Below, piece after piece: positions 10,501 through 16,887 of a DNA stretch of 23,485 bases. The stretch spans positions 1-23,485 of IMG/VR virus record IMGVR_UViG_3300046754_000049; one strand, given 5' to 3'. The first letter of the stretch is position 1, and the number at the start of each line of letters is the position of its first letter. The stretch is from a virus. The notes below the pieces were generated by a model that ran no database searches, was not told where the DNA came from, and saw only the letters and a list, made by a program, of their open reading frames with translations. Made by a program: the position numbers and the translations under genes.

Positions 10501-11152
10501 TGCCTTGCTCAGTAATCTGTTGCATTTTTGTAAAGCCTTCAATATTTCCCGAAAGGCCATTATCAAAAGCTAAATCATTTAACTCAGCATTGCGTTTTTC
10601 TAAATCAAGTTTTGCTTGCGCTCTTTGTCTTCTAATGTTTGCTTGTTCTAAAGCTGCTGCTGATTTAACTGTCCAAACAGCACCAGTGTCTTTTATAAAT
10701 TGACCATATCGACCATCTACATGGCTAGACATTTGCTCAAGGTATTTAAACATTGAGTCAGAAAATAATTGTACAGAATTTGGTTTTCCATCTACGGATT
10801 CTGCTAACACAGAAGCTTTGGCGTGTATCTCTTCTTCAATTGATTGCTCAAAGCGAGCGTTAACAACTCTCTGAAATGCTTCAGCTTGCGCTCGACCCAT
10901 GCCCTGCATTTCATTTAAAGCTACAGGTTTTTTTGTTTTTGGATCAATGCCTTTAATATTTGAAAGAGCTATAGATCTACCAAGCTCATCTCCACTTTCT
11001 TTAGCTTGTCTTAAACCTTCGTTATAAAACATTTTAGAAAAAGAATTAGCTGATTGAGCAATTGCTTCAGCAGTTACTCTACCGCCTTCGCTTGCTCTTG
11101 CTACTCCTATTGGACCAATAGAGTATTGTTTTTGCTCTTTAATTACTGCCAT
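7526..11152 (-). CDS. Very large internal virion (ejection) protein, gp15-like by position
   Basis: 1208 residues, longer than T7 gp15 (747). The N-terminus (YSIGPIGVARASEGGRVTAE) leads into a long alpha-helical, charged, Ala/Leu/Lys/Glu-rich body that looks like helical-repeat or coiled-coil structure through most of its length, as in T7-type core proteins. The last 200 residues contain more beta-like segments (for example GKRMLFFFPTSNS) and may be a separate C-terminal domain. No signal peptide or catalytic motif is visible. It starts 10 nt after the gp14-like gene with only a weak upstream GTGAG as ribosome binding site. With its neighbours it would form the internal core that is ejected to build the DNA conduit. 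Local GC is low, about 28% in one 60-base sample. The assignment is inferred from synteny; a tape-measure or structural role is possible but less likely in a short-tailed phage. Confidence 0.68.
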   Translation of the reverse strand: MAVIKEQKQYSIGPIGVARASEGGRVTAEAIAQSANSFSKMFYNEGLRQAKESGDELGRSIALSNIKGIDPKTKKPVALNEMQGMGRAQAEAFQRVVNARFEQSIEEEIHAKASVLAESVDGKPNSVQLFSDSMFKYLEQMSSHVDGRYGQFIKDTGAVWTVKSAAALEQANIRRQRAQAKLDLEKRNAELNDLAFDNGLSGNIEGFTKMQQITEQGITDLATVLNDPSEKNKSIISQSASFALGLINNKMTSLSMDQRFNLIQSLSRYGSKTVTLAPEVQAIREQILQYLPNDISDIMDFAAQADTFRKNLDVYDSTQFSRENILAGLNAEDLQLAADKLNLEAQIEVDEDSYFYNSFSDPLKAYSNITALRKTRDDYISKEETLKTLGNEPVTKLINLIGKAEDQALTGLVLKAIQNTDLDESEIILIKNYLSQKNVQGLVNVGLKFSTEERKIVDELIRIGNPERLEGIANNLESSVKNIKAIRKKASQVYLDANIDMLAAEISDGSFSDLDTNFENAFSKIGKHLLNIDNPRKYEDILIAAQGKSVLNDFLAKNKNNPSVLAELNVLASNPSAKEKDLLALSQMGVLDVLKENLSKITNVSDRTSLVTRFIERVNNLDKTRSDAQAEAISKADSALQYEIAVFQSQVADIDNYNDLERMRVKIRSTIKASSTGDPKVRRELFDSINKDVSSRQIALLISSFTTEKQMNAALDVINNPNNPYDTATSFLSKDDYNLIVSATKKYGDQQKDWDELSSQANADIVIAIKNLKDRERQDAEKSQNQSFLGLSVINNAGMPEVQEAFAAFSLKRFGLDYEPADLFQNVSKYLNAEAGSPEAQAGKLLNFYFKRSREILSPSLKTFIKRGAAGGEFNGEPVSVESLSILWRNIGTYTSSDNKIVTSSSVIDSFEPTTIGILDGLSEVYKGGVPAEYLSKVREALSDDDKTEKRLISQFGDRGVFGDFQSVYEIVADMIGPEFEASPQLHGAMEGYLKGLFASGVSREDAKQILDNHFDSYFSVDNYTVNLTGQPLNERTTVNLQSVFPNERDSVIRFAEQALIKEIGQEAYEDNYLPLTTFAFQGQPRNPIRPKGVRYFATESDFDFKGKRMLFFFPTSNSTRSQAEFRLATLDAGGVVMPLVDSNVVIKNFGKGVNFDLQRFIVEENLTYPSRLELMMENNQEIDPKGFNPLDIFSSVVNSTGLASLGK

Positions 11153-11162
11153 TATTTTCTCA

Positions 11163-11642
11163 CTAGACTGTGGGATTTAAAGGTTTTTGTTTAATTGTTT
11201 GATATTCATAATAGCCAGATGCTAAAGTTGTAAGTGCGCCTATAGTTGCAGATTGCATTGCAGCCCTACCTTCTATTCTTTGTGCAGTTGCTTGTTGTTG
11301 AAGCTTTGAGCCTTTAGCTTCTCCCATATAAGCTATATTATAAAGATCTTCTCCTGTCGTCTCTTTTTGTTTTTTAAAAAAAGCTTCAACAGATCTATCT
11401 AAACCAATATCTCTGCCCATAGCAGCAAACATTGCGCTGTTAGTAGAAGTGTTGGCAATATATTGCTCCCTTCTACTTCTGGAATTTTGAAGAGTTTGAA
11501 TTTTATTTCTTATTTCGTCAGTTTCAACATTAAAAGCATTTAGCTTTGACGCCTCTTGTTGAGCTTTTCCAGCTGCAATTTGACCAAATGCACTCATAAC
11601 AGTTGATCCTATAAGAGCCATTGTTAGTGGATCTATTGCCAT
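11163..11642 (-). CDS. Internal virion protein, gp14-like
   Basis: 159 residues. The N-terminus (MAIDPLTMALIGSTVMSAFG) is a hydrophobic/Gly segment, followed by an Ala/Gln/Lys helical stretch (QIAAGKAQQEASKLNAFNVE) and another small-residue hydrophobic helix near residues 128-145 (MQSATIGALTTLASGYYEYQ). This arrangement of two hydrophobic ends and a charged helical middle is typical of small ejection proteins such as T7 gp14 (196 residues) that enter the outer membrane on infection. The start overlaps the stop of the nozzle gene by 1 nt (TAATG), with only a weak distant ribosome binding site, so translation is probably coupled. It immediately precedes the two large core proteins, as in T7. 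It is a good family-level match in architecture; function is inferred. Confidence 0.75.
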   Translation of the reverse strand: MAIDPLTMALIGSTVMSAFGQIAAGKAQQEASKLNAFNVETDEIRNKIQTLQNSRSRREQYIANTSTNSAMFAAMGRDIGLDRSVEAFFKKQKETTGEDLYNIAYMGEAKGSKLQQQATAQRIEGRAAMQSATIGALTTLASGYYEYQTIKQKPLNPTV

Positions 11643-14563
11643 TAGACTATTAACTCCGCTACTATTCCATTAATCTGTAAGCCTAGTGGCTTGTCTTGCT
11701 CAATAGTTATCTGTGGATTTCTATTGTACCCCAAAGTCTTTATTTCTTTTTTCCCAGTAAAGCTTGAAGCAATAACATCGTTTGAGTTTACCTTCATTGA
11801 TTCTGTTGACTTAACGTCAACAACAATGTTGGTAATTCCCCTTGTTGTGCCAGTCGAAGGTCCATTACCCATGTTTGCATCTATTGGATTGCTTACTAAC
11901 TTAGCAGTAAACTTCTTACCAAACTCAGCACTACTATAAGTATTAATAGCTGCGGTAGAAAAAATTGTATTACCCATAGAGTTGCCATGAACTGTGCAAT
12001 AATACTTAAAACCAGCTGGAGAATCACTTGCTACTACTATAGTAACCTTAGCTCCAGCTTGCCCAGCAGTTCCCGTTGTTGTTACACCAGTTGTATAAGG
12101 TGCATCTGCAGTTGTTCTAAACGCAAAAGGATGTCCAGCGTTTGATGCATCGGAGAGATCAAACACATATGTATTTCCTCTTCCAAGGCTTAGCTGAGGT
12201 GCAGAGCCAGATATGCCAGCTATTGCGTATTTATTACCGCCATCATTTACTACAGTAACTGTATAATTTATAGTTGAAGTAATAGCGTATGAAGACAAAT
12301 CAATGTCATCGTTACTATCTACAGTAAACTCACCTAAGTAAGTATACCCACTAGAAGAAGCATACCCATATACATCAACTAGATCTCCACTGCTATAAAC
12401 ATCACTTGCATCTACCTTGTTGGTAACAACAGATTTACTTTGCCATAAGTCTAAGCCTCTATCTGTATTAAACTCACAGAGATGCAGCTTACCATTACTA
12501 TCGTATACATTTGCAAACAATCTACTGTGTATTGCTATAACAGATCCAAAGTTGCCAGACGTACTAACCCTAGTCCAAGCCGCTCTTTTTTCAGCCCTAT
12601 TAGAAGTAAACAGAATTAAGTCACCATTAGTAAGTGAGAAGGCAGCGTATGAATCTGCAAGCTCAAATCCACTATGAGCTACAGATAAATACTTTGGAGA
12701 ATCAATTAAATGAGAAGCTAGAGTAGAAATAGCAGATGCTGTATATGCATCCTCAGAGTCACTGTATAAGTATTCTCTAATAATTCTACCATTCTTTTGA
12801 ACAAATATAGTTGCACCATCTATAGATGTTGGCGTTACAAACTCTGTACCATATGGTGTTTGCATTCTTATCTGAGCGTTAGTCGGAGTGATTGCTTGGT
12901 TCAAGTAAGTAGGAACATATAGTTCGCCAGTAGAAGTAAACACTTGAAGATCACGATTAGAAATCATGTATCTTATTTCGTGAGAATCACCAGTTGCAGC
13001 AACCAAGTTAATTGAATCATCGTCAGCAGCCTCACCTACATCAAAGTTAAAGAAGCTACCAATCTTACTCATCCATATTGTATCAGGTTCAGATAACGTG
13101 CCGCCAAAGCACAATCTGTTTTCATGGAATACAACAGCAGCAGGGTATCCTCTTACAGCAGAGAATGATTGCTCATCCCATGTTGTTGTTGGAGCATGAC
13201 AAGATATAGACACTTGCCCACCACCATCTTCACTGCTGCTTGCATTACCACCAGCCTGATAGGTGTAGGTATTATCATCTATTATTTCTCTAACCTGATC
13301 TGTAACATTTAAATTACCAGTATTAATCCCACCTGTTGCAGCAGCATTCTGTACTGTAATTGCATCACCTACATTAAGGCCATGATTAATGTGAGTAACC
13401 TCAACTACGTTTGAACCCTCTCTTGTTCTAAGAGGATTTAAAACAGACAGACGAGCAGAAAGTGTATCAACAATATTACCAGTAACTACTGTTGCAGACG
13501 TATAACCAGTAATAGTTATTTCTGACTCATGGTATCTTACAGTTGTTCCGACATGATCTGCTACCCAATAATTAGCACTTGTAGTTAAAGTAATTCCATT
13601 TCCACTTATAGCAGAGGGATCTAACGTAACACCACTAGCATGAAATTTTGAATACGGCTGATAAGTAACCTTATTATCTGCGCGTGTATCAAATGAATAA
13701 GTATCTATTTCAAAAGAAGTAAGACTTGTTCTTGTAAGCAATCTAGGTGCAAACAAAGGATGCGATATAAACATAACATCGCCATATTGAGCAGCAGTAT
13801 ATTCCTGCAAATAGTCTTCATCAAAAGGCAAAGCAGCAGAACTTGTGTCTTGTGTAATTGTAGAAACAAGACTTATTGTGCCATCTGTTAAAAGTCGAAA
13901 GCATCTAACCCTTAAATGCTCTACAGATATAATGTACTCTTCATTGTCATCAAAAATAAATTTAAACAAATGAGATTGATCTGACTTATTTAAGTAATCA
14001 AGTGTAGAAGTAACTCCAACCTTTAAATTAAAATTAGTTGGCGCGGTGTTTATAGAAACAGCAGTTACGGTTTTAAATGATTTTGTGCTAGTGTATGTAG
14101 CAATATTATCATCTAAAGCAATTGCCTCTGTTTGAGCAAGCCCATATATATCCGTGCCAGTAATGGTAAGCGTTAGATTTAATGCTGATGGAATGGGATT
14201 TCCAGCAGATGCGTTATTGTCATTATAAAAAGTAACAAATCTTCCAGCGTTATTAAAAGAAGCAACACCACTAGAAACAAATGTTCCATTTAGCGCAAAG
14301 TTTGTTTGACCACTATTTGTAAACTGAGTAACAATTCCATCATCATCGGCAGTGCCAGTCCCATCAGAAGCCTTATATGTTAATCCATAATCATATATAT
14401 GTTTTAAGCCTGTTCTCTTCTTTACAGACCCCTCGCTCATAACAATTAAGTTTTCTAATCGTTGAGCCGACTGTCCATAAACAGGTGAATCCGTTCTCAT
14501 TATTAATGAGTCACTGATTTCTCCATACTGAAAGCTGTTAATTGGAACTCTTACTTTCTGCAT
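11642..14563 (-). CDS. Tail nozzle protein (tail tubular protein B, gp12-like) with inserted domains
   Basis: 973 residues; T7 gp12 has 794. The N-terminus (PINSFQYGEISDSLIMRTDS... QSAQRLENLIVMSEGSVKKR) is the characteristic opening of tail tubular protein B, and residues 470-500 (GYPAAVVFHENRLCFGG... DTIWMSKIG) form the usual central motif. The final 100 residues (about 880-973) resemble the nozzle C-terminus. The extra length appears as three modules: about 66-186 (a beta domain with ITGTDIYGLAQTEAI and TSTKSFKTVT), about 383-452 (NVVEVTHINHGLNVGDAITV), and about 766-870, a cupredoxin-like domain listed separately. The protein forms the distal end of the short tail, below the gp11-like adaptor encoded just upstream. 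Start and upstream stop overlap by 1 nt (TAATG), with AAAGG eight nt upstream. The family call is strong; the module boundaries are estimates. Confidence 0.9.
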   Translation of the reverse strand: MQKVRVPINSFQYGEISDSLIMRTDSPVYGQSAQRLENLIVMSEGSVKKRTGLKHIYDYGLTYKASDGTGTADDDGIVTQFTNSGQTNFALNGTFVSSGVASFNNAGRFVTFYNDNNASAGNPIPSALNLTLTITGTDIYGLAQTEAIALDDNIATYTSTKSFKTVTAVSINTAPTNFNLKVGVTSTLDYLNKSDQSHLFKFIFDDNEEYIISVEHLRVRCFRLLTDGTISLVSTITQDTSSAALPFDEDYLQEYTAAQYGDVMFISHPLFAPRLLTRTSLTSFEIDTYSFDTRADNKVTYQPYSKFHASGVTLDPSAISGNGITLTTSANYWVADHVGTTVRYHESEITITGYTSATVVTGNIVDTLSARLSVLNPLRTREGSNVVEVTHINHGLNVGDAITVQNAAATGGINTGNLNVTDQVREIIDDNTYTYQAGGNASSSEDGGGQVSISCHAPTTTWDEQSFSAVRGYPAAVVFHENRLCFGGTLSEPDTIWMSKIGSFFNFDVGEAADDDSINLVAATGDSHEIRYMISNRDLQVFTSTGELYVPTYLNQAITPTNAQIRMQTPYGTEFVTPTSIDGATIFVQKNGRIIREYLYSDSEDAYTASAISTLASHLIDSPKYLSVAHSGFELADSYAAFSLTNGDLILFTSNRAEKRAAWTRVSTSGNFGSVIAIHSRLFANVYDSNGKLHLCEFNTDRGLDLWQSKSVVTNKVDASDVYSSGDLVDVYGYASSSGYTYLGEFTVDSNDDIDLSSYAITSTINYTVTVVNDGGNKYAIAGISGSAPQLSLGRGNTYVFDLSDASNAGHPFAFRTTADAPYTTGVTTTGTAGQAGAKVTIVVASDSPAGFKYYCTVHGNSMGNTIFSTAAINTYSSAEFGKKFTAKLVSNPIDANMGNGPSTGTTRGITNIVVDVKSTESMKVNSNDVIASSFTGKKEIKTLGYNRNPQITIEQDKPLGLQINGIVAELIV
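11954..12268 (-). other. Cupredoxin-like domain within the tail nozzle protein
   Basis: Residues about 766-870 of the nozzle protein. The segment reads as beta strands (INYTVTVV, NTYVFDLSD), then HPFAF, and later KYYCTVHGNSMG. His811, Cys856, His859 and Met863 match the order of the four type 1 copper ligands of small blue copper proteins. The spacing is 45 residues from His to Cys, 3 from Cys to His and 4 from His to Met; plastocyanin has 47, 3 and 5. It lies between nozzle segments IDLSS and EFGKKFTAKLVSNPI, so it looks like a loop insertion. I recall similar sequences in other marine viral structural proteins. Metal binding is inferred, not shown. Confidence 0.65.
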
Positions 14564-15147
14564 TAACTGCGCCTTTCAGCAATAAACCTCGATGTTGTTA
14601 GCTTGCGCGTTGTTTGTTGCTGAGAATCAATGTTCCTAGCCTTCATAAACAATGCCGCAGCTTTCTGCTCCATTAACTGAGCAAGCTGTGCATCTCTAGC
14701 TAAAGAGATTGCAAAGGAACCAGCAAGAGTAAACTCAATTGCTGTAGTAAAGTAAGAAGGCCAGCTAGACTCAGGCGCTCTCTCAACATAATCTAAGACA
14801 ACGGTATCGTTTGTATCCGCGTCACAGAATATTTTATTACCATAGATATCGTACTTAATTAATGCATCGTTAATAGTTGCGCTTATTACTGTAACGCAAG
14901 ATGCTGGAATATGATAAGACGCTGAGAACCTACCCTTAGGAGCGGTTGCTAAACGTGTAAGATTTATTTGAGTTGTAGCAAAGCGCCAACGAAAAGAAGC
15001 AAATGAAGTCTGTATTATATCTTCATATAAAGCATTAGCTACTTTTGCTTCAGATGTACTAGCTGCAAAGTCGGTAATCCCGTCAGCACCAATAAGATAT
15101 AATGCGTTACTTGCAACTTCTAATGATGAATCAGCTACTCTTGGCAT
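14563..15147 (-). CDS. Tail adaptor (tail tubular protein A, gp11-like)
   Basis: 194 residues, close to T7 gp11 (196). The N-terminal half (EVASNALYLIGADGITDF followed by VANALYEDIIQTSFASFRWRFA) is typical of tail tubular protein A, which sits as a ring between portal and nozzle. A small beta region follows (YDIYGNKIFCDADTNDTVVLDYV), then a long C-terminal helical part (FAISLARDAQLAQLMEQKAA). It is followed directly by the gp12-like nozzle gene with a 1-nt overlap, the same order as T7 genes 11 and 12. Its leader is unusual: the strong Shine-Dalgarno sequence is separated from the ATG by a stable hairpin (see the separate entry). The ATG at 15147 is chosen because the family normally begins with an 'xxxVADSSLEVA'-type sequence. 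Confident call. Confidence 0.88.
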   Translation of the reverse strand: MPRVADSSLEVASNALYLIGADGITDFAASTSEAKVANALYEDIIQTSFASFRWRFATTQINLTRLATAPKGRFSASYHIPASCVTVISATINDALIKYDIYGNKIFCDADTNDTVVLDYVERAPESSWPSYFTTAIEFTLAGSFAISLARDAQLAQLMEQKAAALFMKARNIDSQQQTTRKLTTSRFIAERRS

Positions 15148-15180
15148 GTTGGTTTGGGGGCCGAAGCCCCCACTCCTTTA
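15148..15180 (-). promoter_or_regulatory. Leader with cUUCGg hairpin between Shine-Dalgarno and ATG of the tail adaptor gene
   Basis: On the minus strand the sequence after the upstream stop is AAAGGAG (15179-15173), then TGGGGGCTTCGGCCCCCA (15172-15155), then AACCAAC and ATG at 15147. The 18-base element folds into a 7-bp stem, six of the pairs G-C, closed by a cUUCGg tetraloop, which is exceptionally stable. There is no U-run after it, so it is not a classic intrinsic terminator. In linear sequence AAAGGAG is 25 nt from the ATG, too far for normal initiation. If the stem forms, the effective spacing is 7 nt. It could therefore bring the ribosome binding site to the start codon, or partially attenuate transcripts leaving the capsid genes, or protect the upstream mRNA end. 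Confidence 0.65.
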
Positions 15181-15444
15181 TTAATCGCCATCAGTTTCAG
15201 CAATGGCAGTGCCATCTGAAACATCGACTACAGTGCCAGTGTTCGATAGAACATTAACAAAGTTTGTTGTTGGTGTGTTTGTATCACAAACAATGATTAC
15301 ATCACGAACAGAAAGCATGTTTGCTGCATCGTTAAAATAACCGCTTGTGTTTACAGTTCCAATAGCATCGGCAGAGCTATAAAGCCAAAGATCACCATTA
15401 GATGCACCACCAAGACGAGTAAGGTTTGCTGAATTATAAGCCAT
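15181..15444 (-). CDS. Small virion protein downstream of capsid gene (87 aa)
   Basis: 87 residues, beginning MAYNSANLTRLGGASNGDLW, followed by YSSADAIGTVNTSGYFNDAA and a beta-rich C-terminus. I recall proteins with the 'YNxANLxRLGG' start and a 'GYF' motif next to major capsid genes in marine and rhodobacter-type phages. They are usually hypothetical and are sometimes suggested to decorate the head. There is no enzymatic motif, membrane segment or signal peptide. It starts 11 nt after the capsid stop with a good AAAGGA ribosome binding site, so it is probably made in high amounts with the capsid protein. The function is not established; head decoration or head completion is the best guess from position. 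Confidence 0.7.
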   Translation of the reverse strand: MAYNSANLTRLGGASNGDLWLYSSADAIGTVNTSGYFNDAANMLSVRDVIIVCDTNTPTTNFVNVLSNTGTVVDVSDGTAIAETDGD

Positions 15445-15455
15445 GATTAATCCTT

Positions 15456-16265
15456 TTAGTTATTATCAAGGACTTCATAGATACCATCGCTATCAATAAC
15501 GACAGCACCCATAGACATCATTGATGTGGCAAGGTGTGAGACTTTTTCCGCAATATAGTTTACCTCAGTTTGAACATCAGCATTTACGCCAAGCCCTACT
15601 GAAGATGTATGGTACGAAAAGTTTTTACCACCAGCTACAGCAGACGTTGAAAAGATCTTGAATCCCAAGAACTCTTTCATTGTCATACCGCCAGCAAACG
15701 GCAAGTTCTGAGGGCCAACGTAATCAGAAGAAGCAAACTCATTAATGTTAAACAAGTCAGCAAAACCAGAAGGAGACATAGCTAAATAGCGTTGTCCATC
15801 TTCTGGAACGTCAGCATTCCCAAGAGTTTCAAACAATGACAGCAAGTCAGCTTTGCTTACTGCGCTGCCAGTTGCACCAATCTGAGTGCTGTTAGCACCA
15901 GCATCCATTGCTGTAACCAAGATTTCATCAGTCTTACGACCGAGTGCAGCAGCAGCAGATTGAGCTACAGCTTGACGCTCGTTAATGTTAATCTTTAACT
16001 CATCAAGCTTGTCCATATACTCTGAAGCATAGAAGTCAGCCATTGTTACTTCAACATTGGTATGCGCTAACTCCATTGGAGTTACATTACCGTTGCGAGA
16101 TTTAGTACTTGCAGTGCCTTTTCCAATTACTTGAAAACGAGCAGTTGAACCTGTGACATTTGTCGTACGCACAGTGTTCCGTAACTTGGAACCCATACGC
16201 TGATACGCCATATGTACTTCAGTTTCAAACTGCTTGATAAAAGCTACATCTATAGTATTAGCCAT
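15456..16265 (-). CDS. Major capsid protein
   Basis: 269 residues. The call rests on the position after the scaffold gene and on the sequence: an N-terminal helix ending in HMAYQRMGSKLRNTVRTTNV, a beta region with FQVIGKGTA and VTPMELAHTNVEVTMADFYA, then a long helix with LDELKININERQAVAQSAAAALGRKTDEIL. This is the usual HK97-fold pattern of an E-loop-like strand region, a spine helix and a peripheral domain. The segment YLAMSPSGFADLFNI (160-174) resembles the 'xxxxSPxxxxxLL' P-domain element of podovirus capsids, and FLGFKIFST (199-207) is a typical A-domain strand. It is shorter than T7 gp10A (345). The ribosome binding site is AGGAC, 7 nt before the ATG. It probably assembles on the upstream scaffold. 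Confidence 0.88.
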   Translation of the reverse strand: MANTIDVAFIKQFETEVHMAYQRMGSKLRNTVRTTNVTGSTARFQVIGKGTASTKSRNGNVTPMELAHTNVEVTMADFYASEYMDKLDELKININERQAVAQSAAAALGRKTDEILVTAMDAGANSTQIGATGSAVSKADLLSLFETLGNADVPEDGQRYLAMSPSGFADLFNINEFASSDYVGPQNLPFAGGMTMKEFLGFKIFSTSAVAGGKNFSYHTSSVGLGVNADVQTEVNYIAEKVSHLATSMMSMGAVVIDSDGIYEVLDNN

Positions 16266-16300
16266 TTTTACAGTCCTATTAGAAGTTTCAGTTAATCACA

Positions 16301-16333
16301 GGTATCCGCTTTTCTATCTCAGCGAGGGTATCC
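16301..16333 (-). repeat. Pair of GGATACC direct repeats upstream of the capsid gene
   Basis: The 79-nt gap between the gp13-like gene and the capsid gene (16266-16344) holds two identical 7-base repeats, GGTATCC on the plus strand at 16301-16307 and 16327-16333, starting 26 bases apart. Nothing else clear is seen there: no strong promoter boxes and only a 4-bp possible stem (CGCT/AGCG) between the repeats. The gap is the longest in the head block and sits before the gene that should be most highly expressed, so a regulatory or RNA-processing role is possible. Two 7-base repeats in 80 bases can also occur by chance. Confidence 0.3.
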
Positions 16334-16344
16334 TTACGGGCCTC

Positions 16345-16887
16345 TCAATGTATTACGGGCTGTCGTGGTTCATCATAAACACAATTTTGATCTAAATTGC
16401 AACGAACAAATTCAACATACTTATTTCCGTTCTGCGTAGACACACCAACAGGATCAAAGCCTAGCCACGTTGCCCAGCTTACCATGCCCTCATAATCAGC
16501 AAGAATTGTCATAGACATATGCGATTGGCTTTGATCAAAAAACTCTACTAGCATTTTTGATCCACGCGCTAGCATAGTAAAGTTTTCCCTTATTTTATTA
16601 GAAAACATAGCAAACATTTGAGGCCAATCTTGATCCTCACAAAACCAAAGACCGCCAACAAACAAAAGCTCACCCCCATCTTTACGACAAACATAAGCCT
16701 CAGATGTTTTGCTCATTACTTCTAGTGCAGTCCTTACATCGCAGTATCCAAGTAATTTTATTTCTCTGCGGTTTTCTTTTGAAAGAACTCTTTCAAGCTC
16801 ATCAATGTGAAAAGATCTAAGAGGAGTCAAATAATAACTCCCCCTTTTTATAATCTTAACCTCTGTAGAGTAATTTAAATCCATCAT
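16345..16887 (-). CDS. GNAT-like protein resembling T7 gp13 (DUF2833)
   Basis: 180 residues. The middle (GGELLFVGGLWFCEDQDWPQ, 71-90, then helix MFSNKIRENFTMLARGSK) and the end of the core (MVSWATWLGFDPVGV, 135-149) have the same pattern as T7 gp13: a strand pair, a 'CWFV/LWFC' strand, a basic helix, and a final 'xxFLKTIGAVF'-like motif, which also resembles the end of GNAT acetyltransferases. T7 gp13 is 138 residues and is needed for virion assembly. No convincing acetyl-CoA-binding Q/RxxGxG/A loop is visible, so acetyltransferase activity is doubtful. The gene begins ATGATG; the second ATG (16884) is better spaced from AGGT and may be the true start. It overlaps the end of the scaffold gene by 32 nt. 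Position between scaffold and capsid differs from T7. Confidence 0.6.
   Translation of the reverse strand: MMDLNYSTEVKIIKRGSYYLTPLRSFHIDELERVLSKENRREIKLLGYCDVRTALEVMSKTSEAYVCRKDGGELLFVGGLWFCEDQDWPQMFAMFSNKIRENFTMLARGSKMLVEFFDQSQSHMSMTILADYEGMVSWATWLGFDPVGVSTQNGNKYVEFVRCNLDQNCVYDEPRQPVIH

Noticed and set aside
10455-10703. Plus-strand frames opposite the ejection and nozzle genes (also 7710, 8203, 11691 and 12417)
   Set aside because: All are antisense to long, well-supported genes, and none shows a recognisable domain or supporting start context.
15155-15172. Intrinsic transcription terminator after the 87-residue gene
   Set aside because: The stem-loop is strong, but no U-run follows on the minus-strand transcript and the tail genes follow at once; kept instead as a regulatory hairpin, with attenuation left open.
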